Of a DNA stretch of 34,463 nt, positions 1 through 8,338 are shown piece by piece. The notes under the pieces were generated by a model. The model was not told the DNA's origin and ran no database searches. It worked only from the letters and a program-made list of their open reading frames with translations. Both the position numbers and the translations under genes were made by a program. Numbering within the stretch: position 1 is the stretch's first letter; every line of letters begins with the position of its first letter. Source of the DNA: Patescibacteria group bacterium. Its GTDB lineage: Bacteria > Patescibacteriota > Patescibacteriia > 2-12-FULL-57-11. Where the stretch lies: NCBI GenBank assembly GCA_004299275.1, contig SCSU01000063.1, forward strand, positions 1-34,463. Direction: 5' to 3'.

Positions 1-25
1 AGGAACTTCCGTATTAACGCATAAT

Positions 26-65
26 AGTCCCGGTTTTGCTTGCCTCAAAGGCCGAAACCGGGACT
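26..65. repeat. Hairpin: 11-bp perfect inverted repeat agtcccggttt/aaaccgggact
   Basis: Arms 26-36 and 55-65 are exact reverse complements. Confidence 0.6.
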
Positions 66-74
66 TGTTTCAAA

Positions 75-236
75 GAGGTCATCTGAAAATTCCAGATTTG
101 GTCGAAATCGCCCAGTTTTGACTGCACCGACCTTCTCGACCCTCACAAGATACTCCGTATATTGCTCGGGTCTGCGGCGTCCGGTTCGCTCAAAACTGGA
201 CAATTTCGCTTCAAAAGCGAATTTTCAGATGACCTC
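75..236. repeat. Long imperfect palindromic element (~160 bp) with 18-bp perfect terminal inverted repeats
   Basis: gaggtcatctgaaaattc (75-92) is the exact reverse complement of gaattttcagatgacctc (219-236); partial complementarity continues inward (cgaaatcgcccagttttga / tcaaaactggacaatttcg). Confidence 0.75.
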
Positions 237-270
237 AAAATAATTTGGCGGTTGTCGTGTCCGGATCGTA

Positions 271-495
271 TCACTGGCCTTTTTGCCGACGAAATTTTTC
301 CAAATCGTTTTCAATCCGGTCCAGCTCGCGGAGAGCATTGTTATATTGAGCAACATCAACCCCCAGGCCATCATGATAATCAGCCAATATTTGCCCGTAT
401 TCCATCTGTTTTTTTTCGAGTCCGGAAATTCTCTTATCAATTTCCTCGGGCGACATTTCCGCTCCCTCCGGCCGTCTTTTTAATCCTTCAATCAT
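271..495 (-). CDS. Small hypothetical coiled-coil-like protein (74 aa)
   Basis: ORF with heptad-like charged composition; no family recognised. Confidence 0.45.
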   Translation of the reverse strand: MIEGLKRRPEGAEMSPEEIDKRISGLEKKQMEYGQILADYHDGLGVDVAQYNNALRELDRIENDLEKFRRQKGQ

Positions 496-560
496 AAGGA
501 AAATAATTAAAACAATTAATTAGACTAACCGGTGTAATTAGTATCTTACTACATTCTACA

Positions 561-1019
561 TTACCGAGAAATTTTCCACAAAAACTCGCGCGCGGGAATG
601 CCGCCGATGCCTTTGATAACCAGTTTAATGTTTTTGGCGCCAGCCAGCGGCGCGAAGGACAAAATCCCCTCCCGATGGTGGCCGCCGGGCGGCGCGCCGC
701 TCCAGCTGAGCGGCTGATATTCCCGTCCCTGCTCGCCAAGGAGCGTCGAAACTTTAGTCAAATCTTCACCGAGCTCCACCGAATGGGTGTTTAAGGACAC
801 CTCAAATTCCCAAACCGGCGCGTCAGGCGCGAAATTTTTGGGAGTCACCGCAACCTCTACCTCTCCCTGACTGTCGGAGATGGTTTTAGGAATTGTTGTT
901 TCACTCGGTGGCGCCAAAACGGTCGTCCGGGCCGTGGACGCGGGACGGGAATAGCCGTAAGCAACCAGCGCTCCCAGAAAAATAATCCCAATGACGCCAA
1001 TTTTTGTCAAAAAATTCAT
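561..1019 (-). CDS. Hypothetical exported/membrane-anchored protein
   Basis: 152-aa ORF with N-terminal hydrophobic segment; 4-nt overlap with the upstream gene. Confidence 0.75.
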   Translation of the reverse strand: MNFLTKIGVIGIIFLGALVAYGYSRPASTARTTVLAPPSETTIPKTISDSQGEVEVAVTPKNFAPDAPVWEFEVSLNTHSVELGEDLTKVSTLLGEQGREYQPLSWSGAPPGGHHREGILSFAPLAGAKNIKLVIKGIGGIPAREFLWKISR

Positions 1020-1450
1020 AGCGCGGCGGCGCGAACCAACAATATTTTACGGACAAGATAAGCGATGCCGAGCGCATTAGCCGCCAGCCCGACCCAAAAA
1101 AACTGGACTTGCAGCTGGCCGATTATTGAAAAAATTCCGCCAAGCGCGAGCAGGGGCAAAACGTTGGCCAAATAATGGGAACAGCAGGAAACCATGGCAA
1201 AAGTTGAAGTCGTTCCGGTTGCCGCCAAAACTTTTTTGCCCCCGTCCCGCGCGTCGATTGAACGGCGGAAATAGGAATAGAGCGCAATCTGTATGCCGAA
1301 ACCGAGAGACAGGGGAACAAAAAAATACCAGTATCTGCCAAATTGACTGACCGCAAACTGACTGCCGGAGATAAGCGTTACTAAACCGAAATAAACGCCG
1401 ATAAGACCCGCGCTCGCCACTGTCCCGTTTATTATCGGCCGCACGGACAT
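1016..1450 (-). CDS. Integral membrane protein with a Cys-Cys-Ser-His motif in a TM segment (possible metal/thiol function)
   Basis: 144-aa ORF, several hydrophobic segments, motif AMVSCCSHYLANVLPLLALGG. Confidence 0.75.
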   Translation of the reverse strand: MSVRPIINGTVASAGLIGVYFGLVTLISGSQFAVSQFGRYWYFFVPLSLGFGIQIALYSYFRRSIDARDGGKKVLAATGTTSTFAMVSCCSHYLANVLPLLALGGIFSIIGQLQVQFFWVGLAANALGIAYLVRKILLVRAAAL

Positions 1451-1462
1451 AAGAAGATGTCG

Positions 1463-1495
1463 GGATGTTGAACATCCACGGGATGTTCAACATCC
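1463..1495. repeat. Palindrome family B: ggatgttgaacatcc-acg-ggatgttcaacatcc
   Basis: 15-bp perfect inverted repeat with 3-nt loop; each arm is itself near-palindromic. Confidence 0.85.
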
Positions 1496-1502
1496 AAAAA
1501 TC

Positions 1503-2057
1503 TTAAATCGGCGCCATTTCCGGCGCGTGATCGCTGTTAGCTTCGATAAACTCCTTAATCTTTTCCTCATCAACGGCCGCCAGTTTCAACAATCGGCCCC
1601 AAGACGTCAGGGCGACCGGCACATCCATCCCGCTCCTCGGGAGCATAATCTTCTTTCCCTCCGCGTCATGAAAGGCCTTTTTAATTTTCTCCACCTGCTC
1701 TACCGACAGTTTGTGGTCATACCAGACAACGACCGCTCCGTGCTCCATGCTGTGCAAGACCAATTCATCGGGCAACTGCTCATCCTTAATTCCCGGGCCA
1801 GCGACCCCATCTCCCCAATGCCAGCCGGAGGTCGGCGGATTGGAGTTGTAAGTCGGGTGCCCCTCGCCGCGCGCGACGTGCGCCGCGCCTTGGCTAGGAA
1901 TTTCCTCACCCATTAACAGTTTCTTTTCTTTTTGATTTTGCGCGCTAATAAGCCAGATGCCGCCAATTATAATTACGGCGATAAAAATAATCATGCCGAT
2001 TAAAAACTTTTTGTCCAAGGAACCTCTGGGGGCGGAGCTCTGACAGCAATCGCGCAT
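1503..2057 (-). CDS. DUF3105 family membrane-anchored protein
   Basis: N-terminal TM segment followed by HVARGEGHPTYNSNPPTSGWHWGDG...HSMEHGAVVVWY, as in DUF3105 proteins; start chosen at MRDCCQSS rather than the longer ORF start at 2201, which overlaps the upstream gene. Confidence 0.8.
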   Translation of the reverse strand: MRDCCQSSAPRGSLDKKFLIGMIIFIAVIIIGGIWLISAQNQKEKKLLMGEEIPSQGAAHVARGEGHPTYNSNPPTSGWHWGDGVAGPGIKDEQLPDELVLHSMEHGAVVVWYDHKLSVEQVEKIKKAFHDAEGKKIMLPRSGMDVPVALTSWGRLLKLAAVDEEKIKEFIEANSDHAPEMAPI

Positions 2058-2071
2058 AAGGGCTACAATAA

Positions 2072-2509
2072 TTAACAACAATTTTTTAATTTCTTTTCCA
2101 AGTCCTGAACCTCTTGGCTCTCCCCGGCTTCTGGTTTCCGGTGAAAAACAAAATAAACGGCCGCGAGAATCAAAAGTCCCGCAAAAAAAACTGGCCACCA
2201 ATTCCAGATTAAGGCGTAGGCCAACAGAAAGCCCGCGGGGATAGAAAGCGCTTTAAACAGAACCAGCGAACGGCCGGCAGGCAAGCGCTTTTCCAACTGA
2301 TAAGTCACTCCCACCACCGAACCACCGAGGAGCATCGCCAATATCGCCGGTTCAACCGTTACGCCAAAATAACGGACGACTAGCATCCAAGCCCACGTGC
2401 CGGAGACACCGGCGCAAATCGGACACAGCCGAAAAGGCAGGTACATGCGAACGACCGCGGCCAGTCCGGTAATGGCCAAGATTGAAAGCAGGGCGGAAAA
2501 AATGGTCAT
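2072..2509 (-). CDS. Integral membrane protein with CPIC (CxxC) motif, possible thiol redox protein
   Basis: 145 aa, multiple TM segments, motif RLCPICAGVSGTWAW. Confidence 0.75.
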   Translation of the reverse strand: MTIFSALLSILAITGLAAVVRMYLPFRLCPICAGVSGTWAWMLVVRYFGVTVEPAILAMLLGGSVVGVTYQLEKRLPAGRSLVLFKALSIPAGFLLAYALIWNWWPVFFAGLLILAAVYFVFHRKPEAGESQEVQDLEKKLKNCC

Positions 2510-2532
2510 AGAGATTCCAGTGTTTTTCTGTC

Positions 2533-2592
2533 ATTCCTGCGAAGGCAGGAATCCAGACATTTTGTTTCTGGATCCCGCATCAAGTGCGGGAT
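2533..2592. repeat. Composite hairpin: attcctgc/gcaggaat followed by atcccgca/tgcgggat
   Basis: Arms 2533-2540/2545-2552 and 2572-2579/2585-2592; similar motifs near 26343-26405. Confidence 0.6.
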
Positions 2593-2603
2593 AACAAATG
2601 ATT

Positions 2604-3395
2604 TTATAGGTAAAAAATTATCAACCCCAACAACACCATCGCGATGGCGCCGATAATCTTCATCTGCCGGCGATCCTTATTGTACCAATTCTCAACTTTG
2701 ACTTGGAGCGTTTTATCACTCGCGAGCGCCAAAAGAACGACGAGCGGCGAAACAAAGATTAAATTGTAGATCAGTAAATAACCAACGCCCGGCAAATAAG
2801 TTGCCCGGTCGTGCAGGAGACCCAAAACCATGAGATACGGACCGCCGGTGCAGGGAAATTCGCAGAGCCCCACGAGCGTCCCCAGAACAAAAGCCGTCGG
2901 CACGGTGGCGCGGTCCATGAGCGTTGCCATGGCGTGATGGAGCGAGTGCGGCAGGCGGAACTTGACCGGAAATTTCGGGACAAATGCATAAAGCAAGTTC
3001 ACCGCGCCTAAAACCATTAGCAAAAGCGCCCCCAAACGGCCCATAAAATGCGGGGTATTGAATAAGTGCAAAACTTGCAGGATGCCCAAACCGATGAGCA
3101 GATAAACAGTGAAAATACCAAGGATGTAAACTAGGCCAACACGCAAAATTTTCGCCCGGAGACTCCCGATGCTTAAAAGGAAGGCGATGGTCAAAAGCAA
3201 AACGGAAAAAGCGCAGGGGTTGACCGAGTCAATCACTGCGGAAACCAATATCAAAGGCAGGAGCCACTGGCCGCCGTTCGATATCTGCCAAAGCGCGCCG
3301 GTAAAGGCCTGGCTGCGGAACAGCAGTACCGCGCCGGCAATAGCCGCCGCGGTCAAAAATAAAATGATAATTCTTTTGTTCGCGAAAAATTTCAT
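2604..3395 (-). CDS. CcdA/DsbD-like cytochrome c biogenesis transmembrane protein
   Basis: Multi-TM ORF with VNPCAFSVLLLTIAFLLS and CEFPCTGGPYLMVLGLL, the paired-Cys signature of CcdA/DsbD membrane domains. Confidence 0.85.
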   Translation of the reverse strand: MKFFANKRIIILFLTAAAIAGAVLLFRSQAFTGALWQISNGGQWLLPLILVSAVIDSVNPCAFSVLLLTIAFLLSIGSLRAKILRVGLVYILGIFTVYLLIGLGILQVLHLFNTPHFMGRLGALLLMVLGAVNLLYAFVPKFPVKFRLPHSLHHAMATLMDRATVPTAFVLGTLVGLCEFPCTGGPYLMVLGLLHDRATYLPGVGYLLIYNLIFVSPLVVLLALASDKTLQVKVENWYNKDRRQMKIIGAIAMVLLGLIIFYL

Positions 3396-3908
3396 TTAAG
3401 GCGTCACGGTGGCGCTGATGGCGATAGCCAGCGTCGCGCCGCCGTCGTTCTCGAGCATTATTTTTCGCTCAATCCGTCCCACGCCGGCCGGTCCGTGCGC
3501 GGCGGGGTCAAACACTACTTCCACCTCGGCCTCTCCCCCCGACGCGAGCGGCGTGTCAATCCGCGGTATAGCGGCGTGTCCGGGCATGCCAAAAGGTCCT
3601 TGCTTGCCACCCGCCGTCAAAAGCGAAGCCGAGGTGCACATGCAGGAAGTGTAGAGTTTGTTTATTTTGACTTCCCGGTCACCGATATTTTTTACCTTAA
3701 AAACATGGGTGACTTTCCCCTTAGCCATGGAAATTGAACCGAAATCATAAGAGCCCTCTGTGGCGCTCAAAACGCTCGTAGCCGTCGGTCCCCCGCCGAT
3801 CGCGGGAGTGTTATCCCCCGAATTCGCGACTGGTCTGGCAATCCAGAGAAAAACGCCAAAAACTAAAAGAACGGCTAAGACGGTAACTAGTTTCCTGTAT
3901 TTATTCAT
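3396..3908 (-). CDS. DUF1573 domain protein, exported
   Basis: N-terminal TM; YDFGSISMAKGKVTHVFKVKNIGDREVKINKLYTSCMCTSA matches the DUF1573 pattern. Confidence 0.85.
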   Translation of the reverse strand: MNKYRKLVTVLAVLLVFGVFLWIARPVANSGDNTPAIGGGPTATSVLSATEGSYDFGSISMAKGKVTHVFKVKNIGDREVKINKLYTSCMCTSASLLTAGGKQGPFGMPGHAAIPRIDTPLASGGEAEVEVVFDPAAHGPAGVGRIERKIMLENDGGATLAIAISATVTP

Positions 3909-4038
3909 ATTGCTAAGTAGTGAGTGAGTAGTGCGTAGAGAGTAATGGGTAGTGAGTAGAATTATTACTACTACTCATCACTCACTATTCACTAATTTCT
4001 GCTGTGTATAACTTCCGCTTGACGCCGCGGGAATAATT

Positions 4039-4051
4039 CTACACAGTGTAG
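4039..4051. promoter_or_regulatory. Candidate BlaI/CopY-type operator CTACACAGTGTAG
   Basis: Perfect dyad ctacac-a-gtgtag about 30 bp upstream of the BlaI-family start codon; TACA...TGTA half-sites; TTGACG at 4019-4024 may be a -35 element. Confidence 0.5.
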
Positions 4052-4082
4052 TAGCTTAAGGCAAGCCCGCTTATCCCCAGAT

Positions 4083-4472
4083 ATGCAAACCCCTTCTACC
4101 TTTGCCCGAATACTCGGCGAACTGGAACAGCAAGTGATGCAGGTGCTCTGGACCAAGGGCGGCACGGCCAGCATCCGCGAGGTCGTGGATATTATGCGCC
4201 GCGAACGGCCGATTGCCTATACCACCGTGCTCACGGTAATGAATCGGCTGACGGCCAAGGGCTTGCTCCGACGGACAAATGACGGCGAGAGCTACGTTTA
4301 TACCACTCCCTTCTCGCCCCAAAAATTTTACAGCCGGGTCGCGGCCGAGATGCTCTCCCGCATCAGAGAACAGCACGGCGAGATGGCCGTTGCTTGTTTT
4401 GTGGACGAAGCCAGCAAAATCAGCCGAAAGAAGCTGAAAAATCTCCTTAAGGAATTACGGCAGAAAAAATAG
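4083..4472 (+). CDS. BlaI/MecI/CopY family winged-helix repressor
   Basis: FARILGELEQQVMQVLWTKGGTASIREVVDIMRRERPIAYTTVLTVMNRLTAKGLLRR is characteristic of the family. Confidence 0.93.
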   Translation: MQTPSTFARILGELEQQVMQVLWTKGGTASIREVVDIMRRERPIAYTTVLTVMNRLTAKGLLRRTNDGESYVYTTPFSPQKFYSRVAAEMLSRIREQHGEMAVACFVDEASKISRKKLKNLLKELRQKK

Positions 4473-4474
4473 CT

Positions 4475-5500
4475 ATGTCTCTCGCCTATCGCCGCTATCG
4501 CTGGTCGTTTTTCCTGCCGGCATCAATCGGCGCGGCGGTTTTCGCGGTTTTATTTTTTTCGCCCCTTCATCTTCTTGTGGGGAGGAACAGTGCCAGCGCT
4601 TGCGCCCCGCTCGCCGCTTTCATCCAAAAGAACTGGCCCGGGCCGCATCTCGCCGCCGCGGCGCTGGCGCTCTCGCTCTTTGTCTTGTTTCTCTTTTTGC
4701 TGTTCAGGGAAATCTGGAATACCGATCGCCACCTCCGTTCTTTGCGTCTCCTTGCCCCATCTCTCTGGTCAAATAACCTGTCTCTGGCTCTCCACGAACT
4801 ACAAATTTCCCGACAAGCCGTGGCGGTATTTGAGGCGGCCGATTCTCTTTGCTTTAGCGCCGGCTTTTTCCGGCCTAAAATTTATCTCTCTTCCGGCGCA
4901 ATTAAAACCTTGAACGATGCGGAACTTTTGGCGGTGCTCTCGCACGAAAACCGCCATCGCCGTTACCGCGACCCCGCTCGTTCCACAATTTTACGCTCGC
5001 TCGGCCGCTCACTATTCTTCGTCCCTGTAATCAAGCTGCTGGAAAAACGCTTTGCCGTGGCCAAGGAGATTCTCGCCGATGCTGATGCCCTTAAACTCAA
5101 AAATGGCGGCCTGGCCCTAGCCGGCGCCCTCTACAAACTCTCCTCGCCTGGCCTGCGCTCTGGCGGCTCGCCGGCCGAAGCCTTGGCGAAGGCCGGGCAA
5201 GTCGCCCTGGCTCTCTTTGCCGACCGGCCGCTGCTCGAAATACGAATCTCTTATATCGCCGGTCAGGGGCACGCCCTCTCACCGCTTAAGCTTTCAAAAA
5301 TAATCCTGAGTGCGGTCGTGATATCAGCCCTCCTCGTTTTTAGTGCGCCAGGTTCCTTAGCAAAGGAATCCGCGCCATCGTGCGCCTCCTTATCCGAAAA
5401 CAACGCAACTACGCCAATTAAACAACCGGCCGGCGCCACTTACGCCCCGCCGGACTATATAACCACCTATGACCCCCATCACCCCCAAGACGCCGATTAA
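4475..5500 (+). CDS. M56 family (BlaR1-like) membrane metallopeptidase
   Basis: TM segments plus AVLSHENRHRRYRDP (HExxH); immediately downstream of the blaI-like gene. Confidence 0.88.
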   Translation: MSLAYRRYRWSFFLPASIGAAVFAVLFFSPLHLLVGRNSASACAPLAAFIQKNWPGPHLAAAALALSLFVLFLFLLFREIWNTDRHLRSLRLLAPSLWSNNLSLALHELQISRQAVAVFEAADSLCFSAGFFRPKIYLSSGAIKTLNDAELLAVLSHENRHRRYRDPARSTILRSLGRSLFFVPVIKLLEKRFAVAKEILADADALKLKNGGLALAGALYKLSSPGLRSGGSPAEALAKAGQVALALFADRPLLEIRISYIAGQGHALSPLKLSKIILSAVVISALLVFSAPGSLAKESAPSCASLSENNATTPIKQPAGATYAPPDYITTYDPHHPQDAD

Positions 5501-6641
5501 GAAAAACGAACTGGTCTTGCTGATTATTATTCTTGTAGCCACGCTTGGCGGATTGGCTATTTCTTTTTCGCTTTCGCGCGACGTCGCCAAACGACTTGCC
5601 GGAGCTAAAGAAGCGGCCGAACCGGTCAAACTGAATGTTATAAAAATCACCGCCAATTGCCCCGAGTGTCTTGATATCGCCGCCGCGCTGAACGACCTTA
5701 AAAAGCAGCCAATCGCCTTGAGTGAGGAAAAAGAAATCTCTTTTGACTCTCCGGAGGGCCGCGAGCTCACGAGCTCGCTCGGCATTGAAAAGATTCCCGC
5801 CTACATCGTGCGCGGCGATATCAAAAACAAAAAACTAGCCGCCTTTTTTGAAGCTAACGGCAAAATCGTCGGTGATTCTTTCGTTTTTGAAAAAGTCCAG
5901 CCGGTTTTCGTCACGCCCCAATCGGGCGAGAAACACGGCCAGCTCGCGGCGCTAGTTCTTTATTCCGCCGTGCAGTGCCCGGCCTGCACCGACCCCGCTC
6001 CCCTGCTCGAACAATTTAAGGCGGGTGGAATAAGCGCGTCCTCCTCCACCACCAGAACGGTTGACCCGCGCGGCGCGGAAGGTCAAACTCTGGTCAAAAA
6101 TTACCGCATCACTTCCCTGCCGACGATTTTGCTCCAGGGCGAAACCAAGCTTTACGAACAACTGGTGAGCGCGCGCTTTGGCACTATTGAGCCGGACGGG
6201 ACTTTCGTTTTCCGCGCTGTTTCGCCGCCGTATTTTGACGCCGAAAAAAATCGCGTCGCCGGGGTCGTGGAACTAATTTCGCTGGTTGACGGCTCTTGCA
6301 AGGAGTGCTATGACGTCGGCCAGCACGAATTGATTCTCAAGGGCACCTTTGGCGTAAAAATTGGTTCGTCAAAAATTATTGACGCGAGTTCCGCGGCGGG
6401 CAAGCGTCTAATCAAGCAATATTCAATAGCCGCCGTCCCCACGGTTATCATTTCGCCTGATTTAAGCGCCTACGACCAGCTTGTCTCCATCTGGCCGCAA
6501 GTGGGGACCGCGGAAAAAGACGGTTGGTACGTTTTCCGCGAGCTTAAGGCGCTCGGCGGCGTCGCCTACAAGGATTTGGCCGCCAACATCGTGGTTAATC
6601 CCGTTAAGGCAGCCGGCAACGCTACTTCAACCGTAAAGTAA
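5469..6641 (+). CDS. Membrane-anchored protein with three tandem thioredoxin-like/CxxC modules
   Basis: N-terminal TM; CPEC, CPAC and CKEC motifs, each followed by a xIPA/SLPT/AVPT cis-Pro-like motif. Confidence 0.8.
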   Translation: MTPITPKTPIKKNELVLLIIILVATLGGLAISFSLSRDVAKRLAGAKEAAEPVKLNVIKITANCPECLDIAAALNDLKKQPIALSEEKEISFDSPEGRELTSSLGIEKIPAYIVRGDIKNKKLAAFFEANGKIVGDSFVFEKVQPVFVTPQSGEKHGQLAALVLYSAVQCPACTDPAPLLEQFKAGGISASSSTTRTVDPRGAEGQTLVKNYRITSLPTILLQGETKLYEQLVSARFGTIEPDGTFVFRAVSPPYFDAEKNRVAGVVELISLVDGSCKECYDVGQHELILKGTFGVKIGSSKIIDASSAAGKRLIKQYSIAAVPTVIISPDLSAYDQLVSIWPQVGTAEKDGWYVFRELKALGGVAYKDLAANIVVNPVKAAGNATSTVK

Positions 6642-6651
6642 AAATTTTTCT

Positions 6652-7947
6652 ATGAAAATTTTTAAGGAATCCTGGATTGCCGTCAAACTTCTCCTTAATG
6701 ACCGTCGGGCGCAAGTTGTCGCCGCGCTCGGCGCGCTCGCTTTCGGCTACCTAAACTACTGGCTCTTTTACCAGGTAACGACCTTTTCGCATTTTTGGCG
6801 GCAGGGCATAGCCGACGAATATGGCCGATTCAGCGTCGCCTACACCATCACCGCGATTGCCGCCACTGTCGCGACTATTGCGCTCTTCGGTATCGGCGCG
6901 GCTCTGCTTGACTGGCAATTCCGACATAAGCGGCAGGAGAAACTCGGAAATCTTTTCGCCGGCGGATTCGGGACGCTCTCCGGCGCTTTTGGCGCCGCTT
7001 GTCCGGTCTGTGGCGCGTTTCTGCTCCAGGCGCTCGGCGTCGCGAGCGGCATCAGTCTCTTCCCGCTCAAAGGGCTGGAGTTCAAATTTTTGAGCTTGGG
7101 GCTCTTGGCCGCCGGCACGGTTTACTCCGGCGCGAAATCCCTGCCCCTGCTCCAGAGCAAATGCGACGACTGCCGGCCGCGGCTAGCGGAAAAAACCGGC
7201 TCGGCGCCGGCTCCGGCCGCGAACTTTTGGGGGAGGAACGCCTTGACTAATTTTCTAATTGCCGTCTTGGCGTTGAACCACATCCTCATCGGCCAAGTAG
7301 CCGTCGGAATGGGGGGCAACGGCTCCGGTTCCAGTTCTAAAAGTGTCGGCGCGTTTTTGGGCTCGCTGATCGGAATCAAGTCAGCCGCGGCCAAGGTGAT
7401 TATCGCCCCGAAACTTAATCCGGACGGCCGAACGACTTCCCTCGTGGAACAGCCGACCATTACCGAAGTACCGGCAAACCCAAATTCCGGCGACGCGCTC
7501 GCGGACTCCAAGGTGGTGATGCTCGCGACCGGCAAGCCGTTCTACGCTCCGGATGATATTGACTTTGACGACCCGATTAACGCGCAAAATAAATGGGGCG
7601 CGTATGAAGACGGCATTCAATTAACGGGTGCTCTGCAGACGCGGTATGACCAGCTAATCAGCGCCATGCTTTGCAGTTACTGTTGTGGCTCGCCGACCAG
7701 GGCCACGCTAAATAAGCAGTGTGGCTGTGCCCACGCCCGCGCCGTGCGTGGTTTCTATAAATATATGCTGCAGACTTACGGCGATAAGTATTCGAATGAA
7801 GAACTGATCGGCGAATCCCACCGTTGGTATGCGCTCTGGTATCCGAAAGGGATGCTTGAGGATTATCTCCTGGCCACGGGTAAGGGTGACGTCATCGGCC
7901 ACGAGACGCACGGCGGCGCCGGCGCCGACGGCCGCCACGGACTTTAA
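6652..7947 (+). CDS. Multi-TM protein with soluble Cys-rich C-terminal domain (CSYCC...CGCAH)
   Basis: TM region with AACPVCGAFLLQALG; C-terminal AMLCSYCCGSPTRATLNKQCGCAHARAVRGFYKYML, reminiscent of PCYCGC-type proteins. Confidence 0.8.
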   Translation: MKIFKESWIAVKLLLNDRRAQVVAALGALAFGYLNYWLFYQVTTFSHFWRQGIADEYGRFSVAYTITAIAATVATIALFGIGAALLDWQFRHKRQEKLGNLFAGGFGTLSGAFGAACPVCGAFLLQALGVASGISLFPLKGLEFKFLSLGLLAAGTVYSGAKSLPLLQSKCDDCRPRLAEKTGSAPAPAANFWGRNALTNFLIAVLALNHILIGQVAVGMGGNGSGSSSKSVGAFLGSLIGIKSAAAKVIIAPKLNPDGRTTSLVEQPTITEVPANPNSGDALADSKVVMLATGKPFYAPDDIDFDDPINAQNKWGAYEDGIQLTGALQTRYDQLISAMLCSYCCGSPTRATLNKQCGCAHARAVRGFYKYMLQTYGDKYSNEELIGESHRWYALWYPKGMLEDYLLATGKGDVIGHETHGGAGADGRHGL

Positions 7948-7992
7948 TTTCAATCTAATTCTAACTTCTAACACCTAACTTTTTAACTTCTT

Positions 7993-8289
7993 ATGCCAGA
8001 ACTCAACGAAAACACGGCTAACGAAACGCCGCAGGCCGAAGTACAGCCAAAGTCGAAATCTTTAACAATTAAAATCCCGCGCTTCAACATCCAAACGACG
8101 GTTCTCACGCTCATCGCTCTAGTAACCGTCTTCCAGACCTTTCAGCTCTATGCCCTCAAGGCATCAGCAAAAAGCATCACGGTCAAACCCGCCGTGGCGG
8201 CAAGCGCAGCGAGCACCGACGCGTCACATCACAGCGAAAGCGGCTCGGGCTCGGGTTCGGCGGCACCCGCCATGGTCGGCGGCTGTTAA
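7993..8289 (+). CDS. Small single-TM protein ending in MVGGC
   Basis: 98-aa ORF, one TM segment, Ser/Gly-rich tail, C-terminal Cys; directly followed by a terminator. Confidence 0.7.
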   Translation: MPELNENTANETPQAEVQPKSKSLTIKIPRFNIQTTVLTLIALVTVFQTFQLYALKASAKSITVKPAVAASAASTDASHHSESGSGSGSAAPAMVGGC

Positions 8290-8299
8290 AAAAACTAAT

Positions 8300-8332
8300 A
8301 AATCGCTCCGATGGCCATCGGAGCGATTTTAT
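8300..8332 (+). terminator. Rho-independent terminator
   Basis: aaatcgctccgatggccatcggagcgatttt: long GC-rich stem with A/T flanks. Confidence 0.9.
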
Positions 8333-8338
8333 TTTCCC

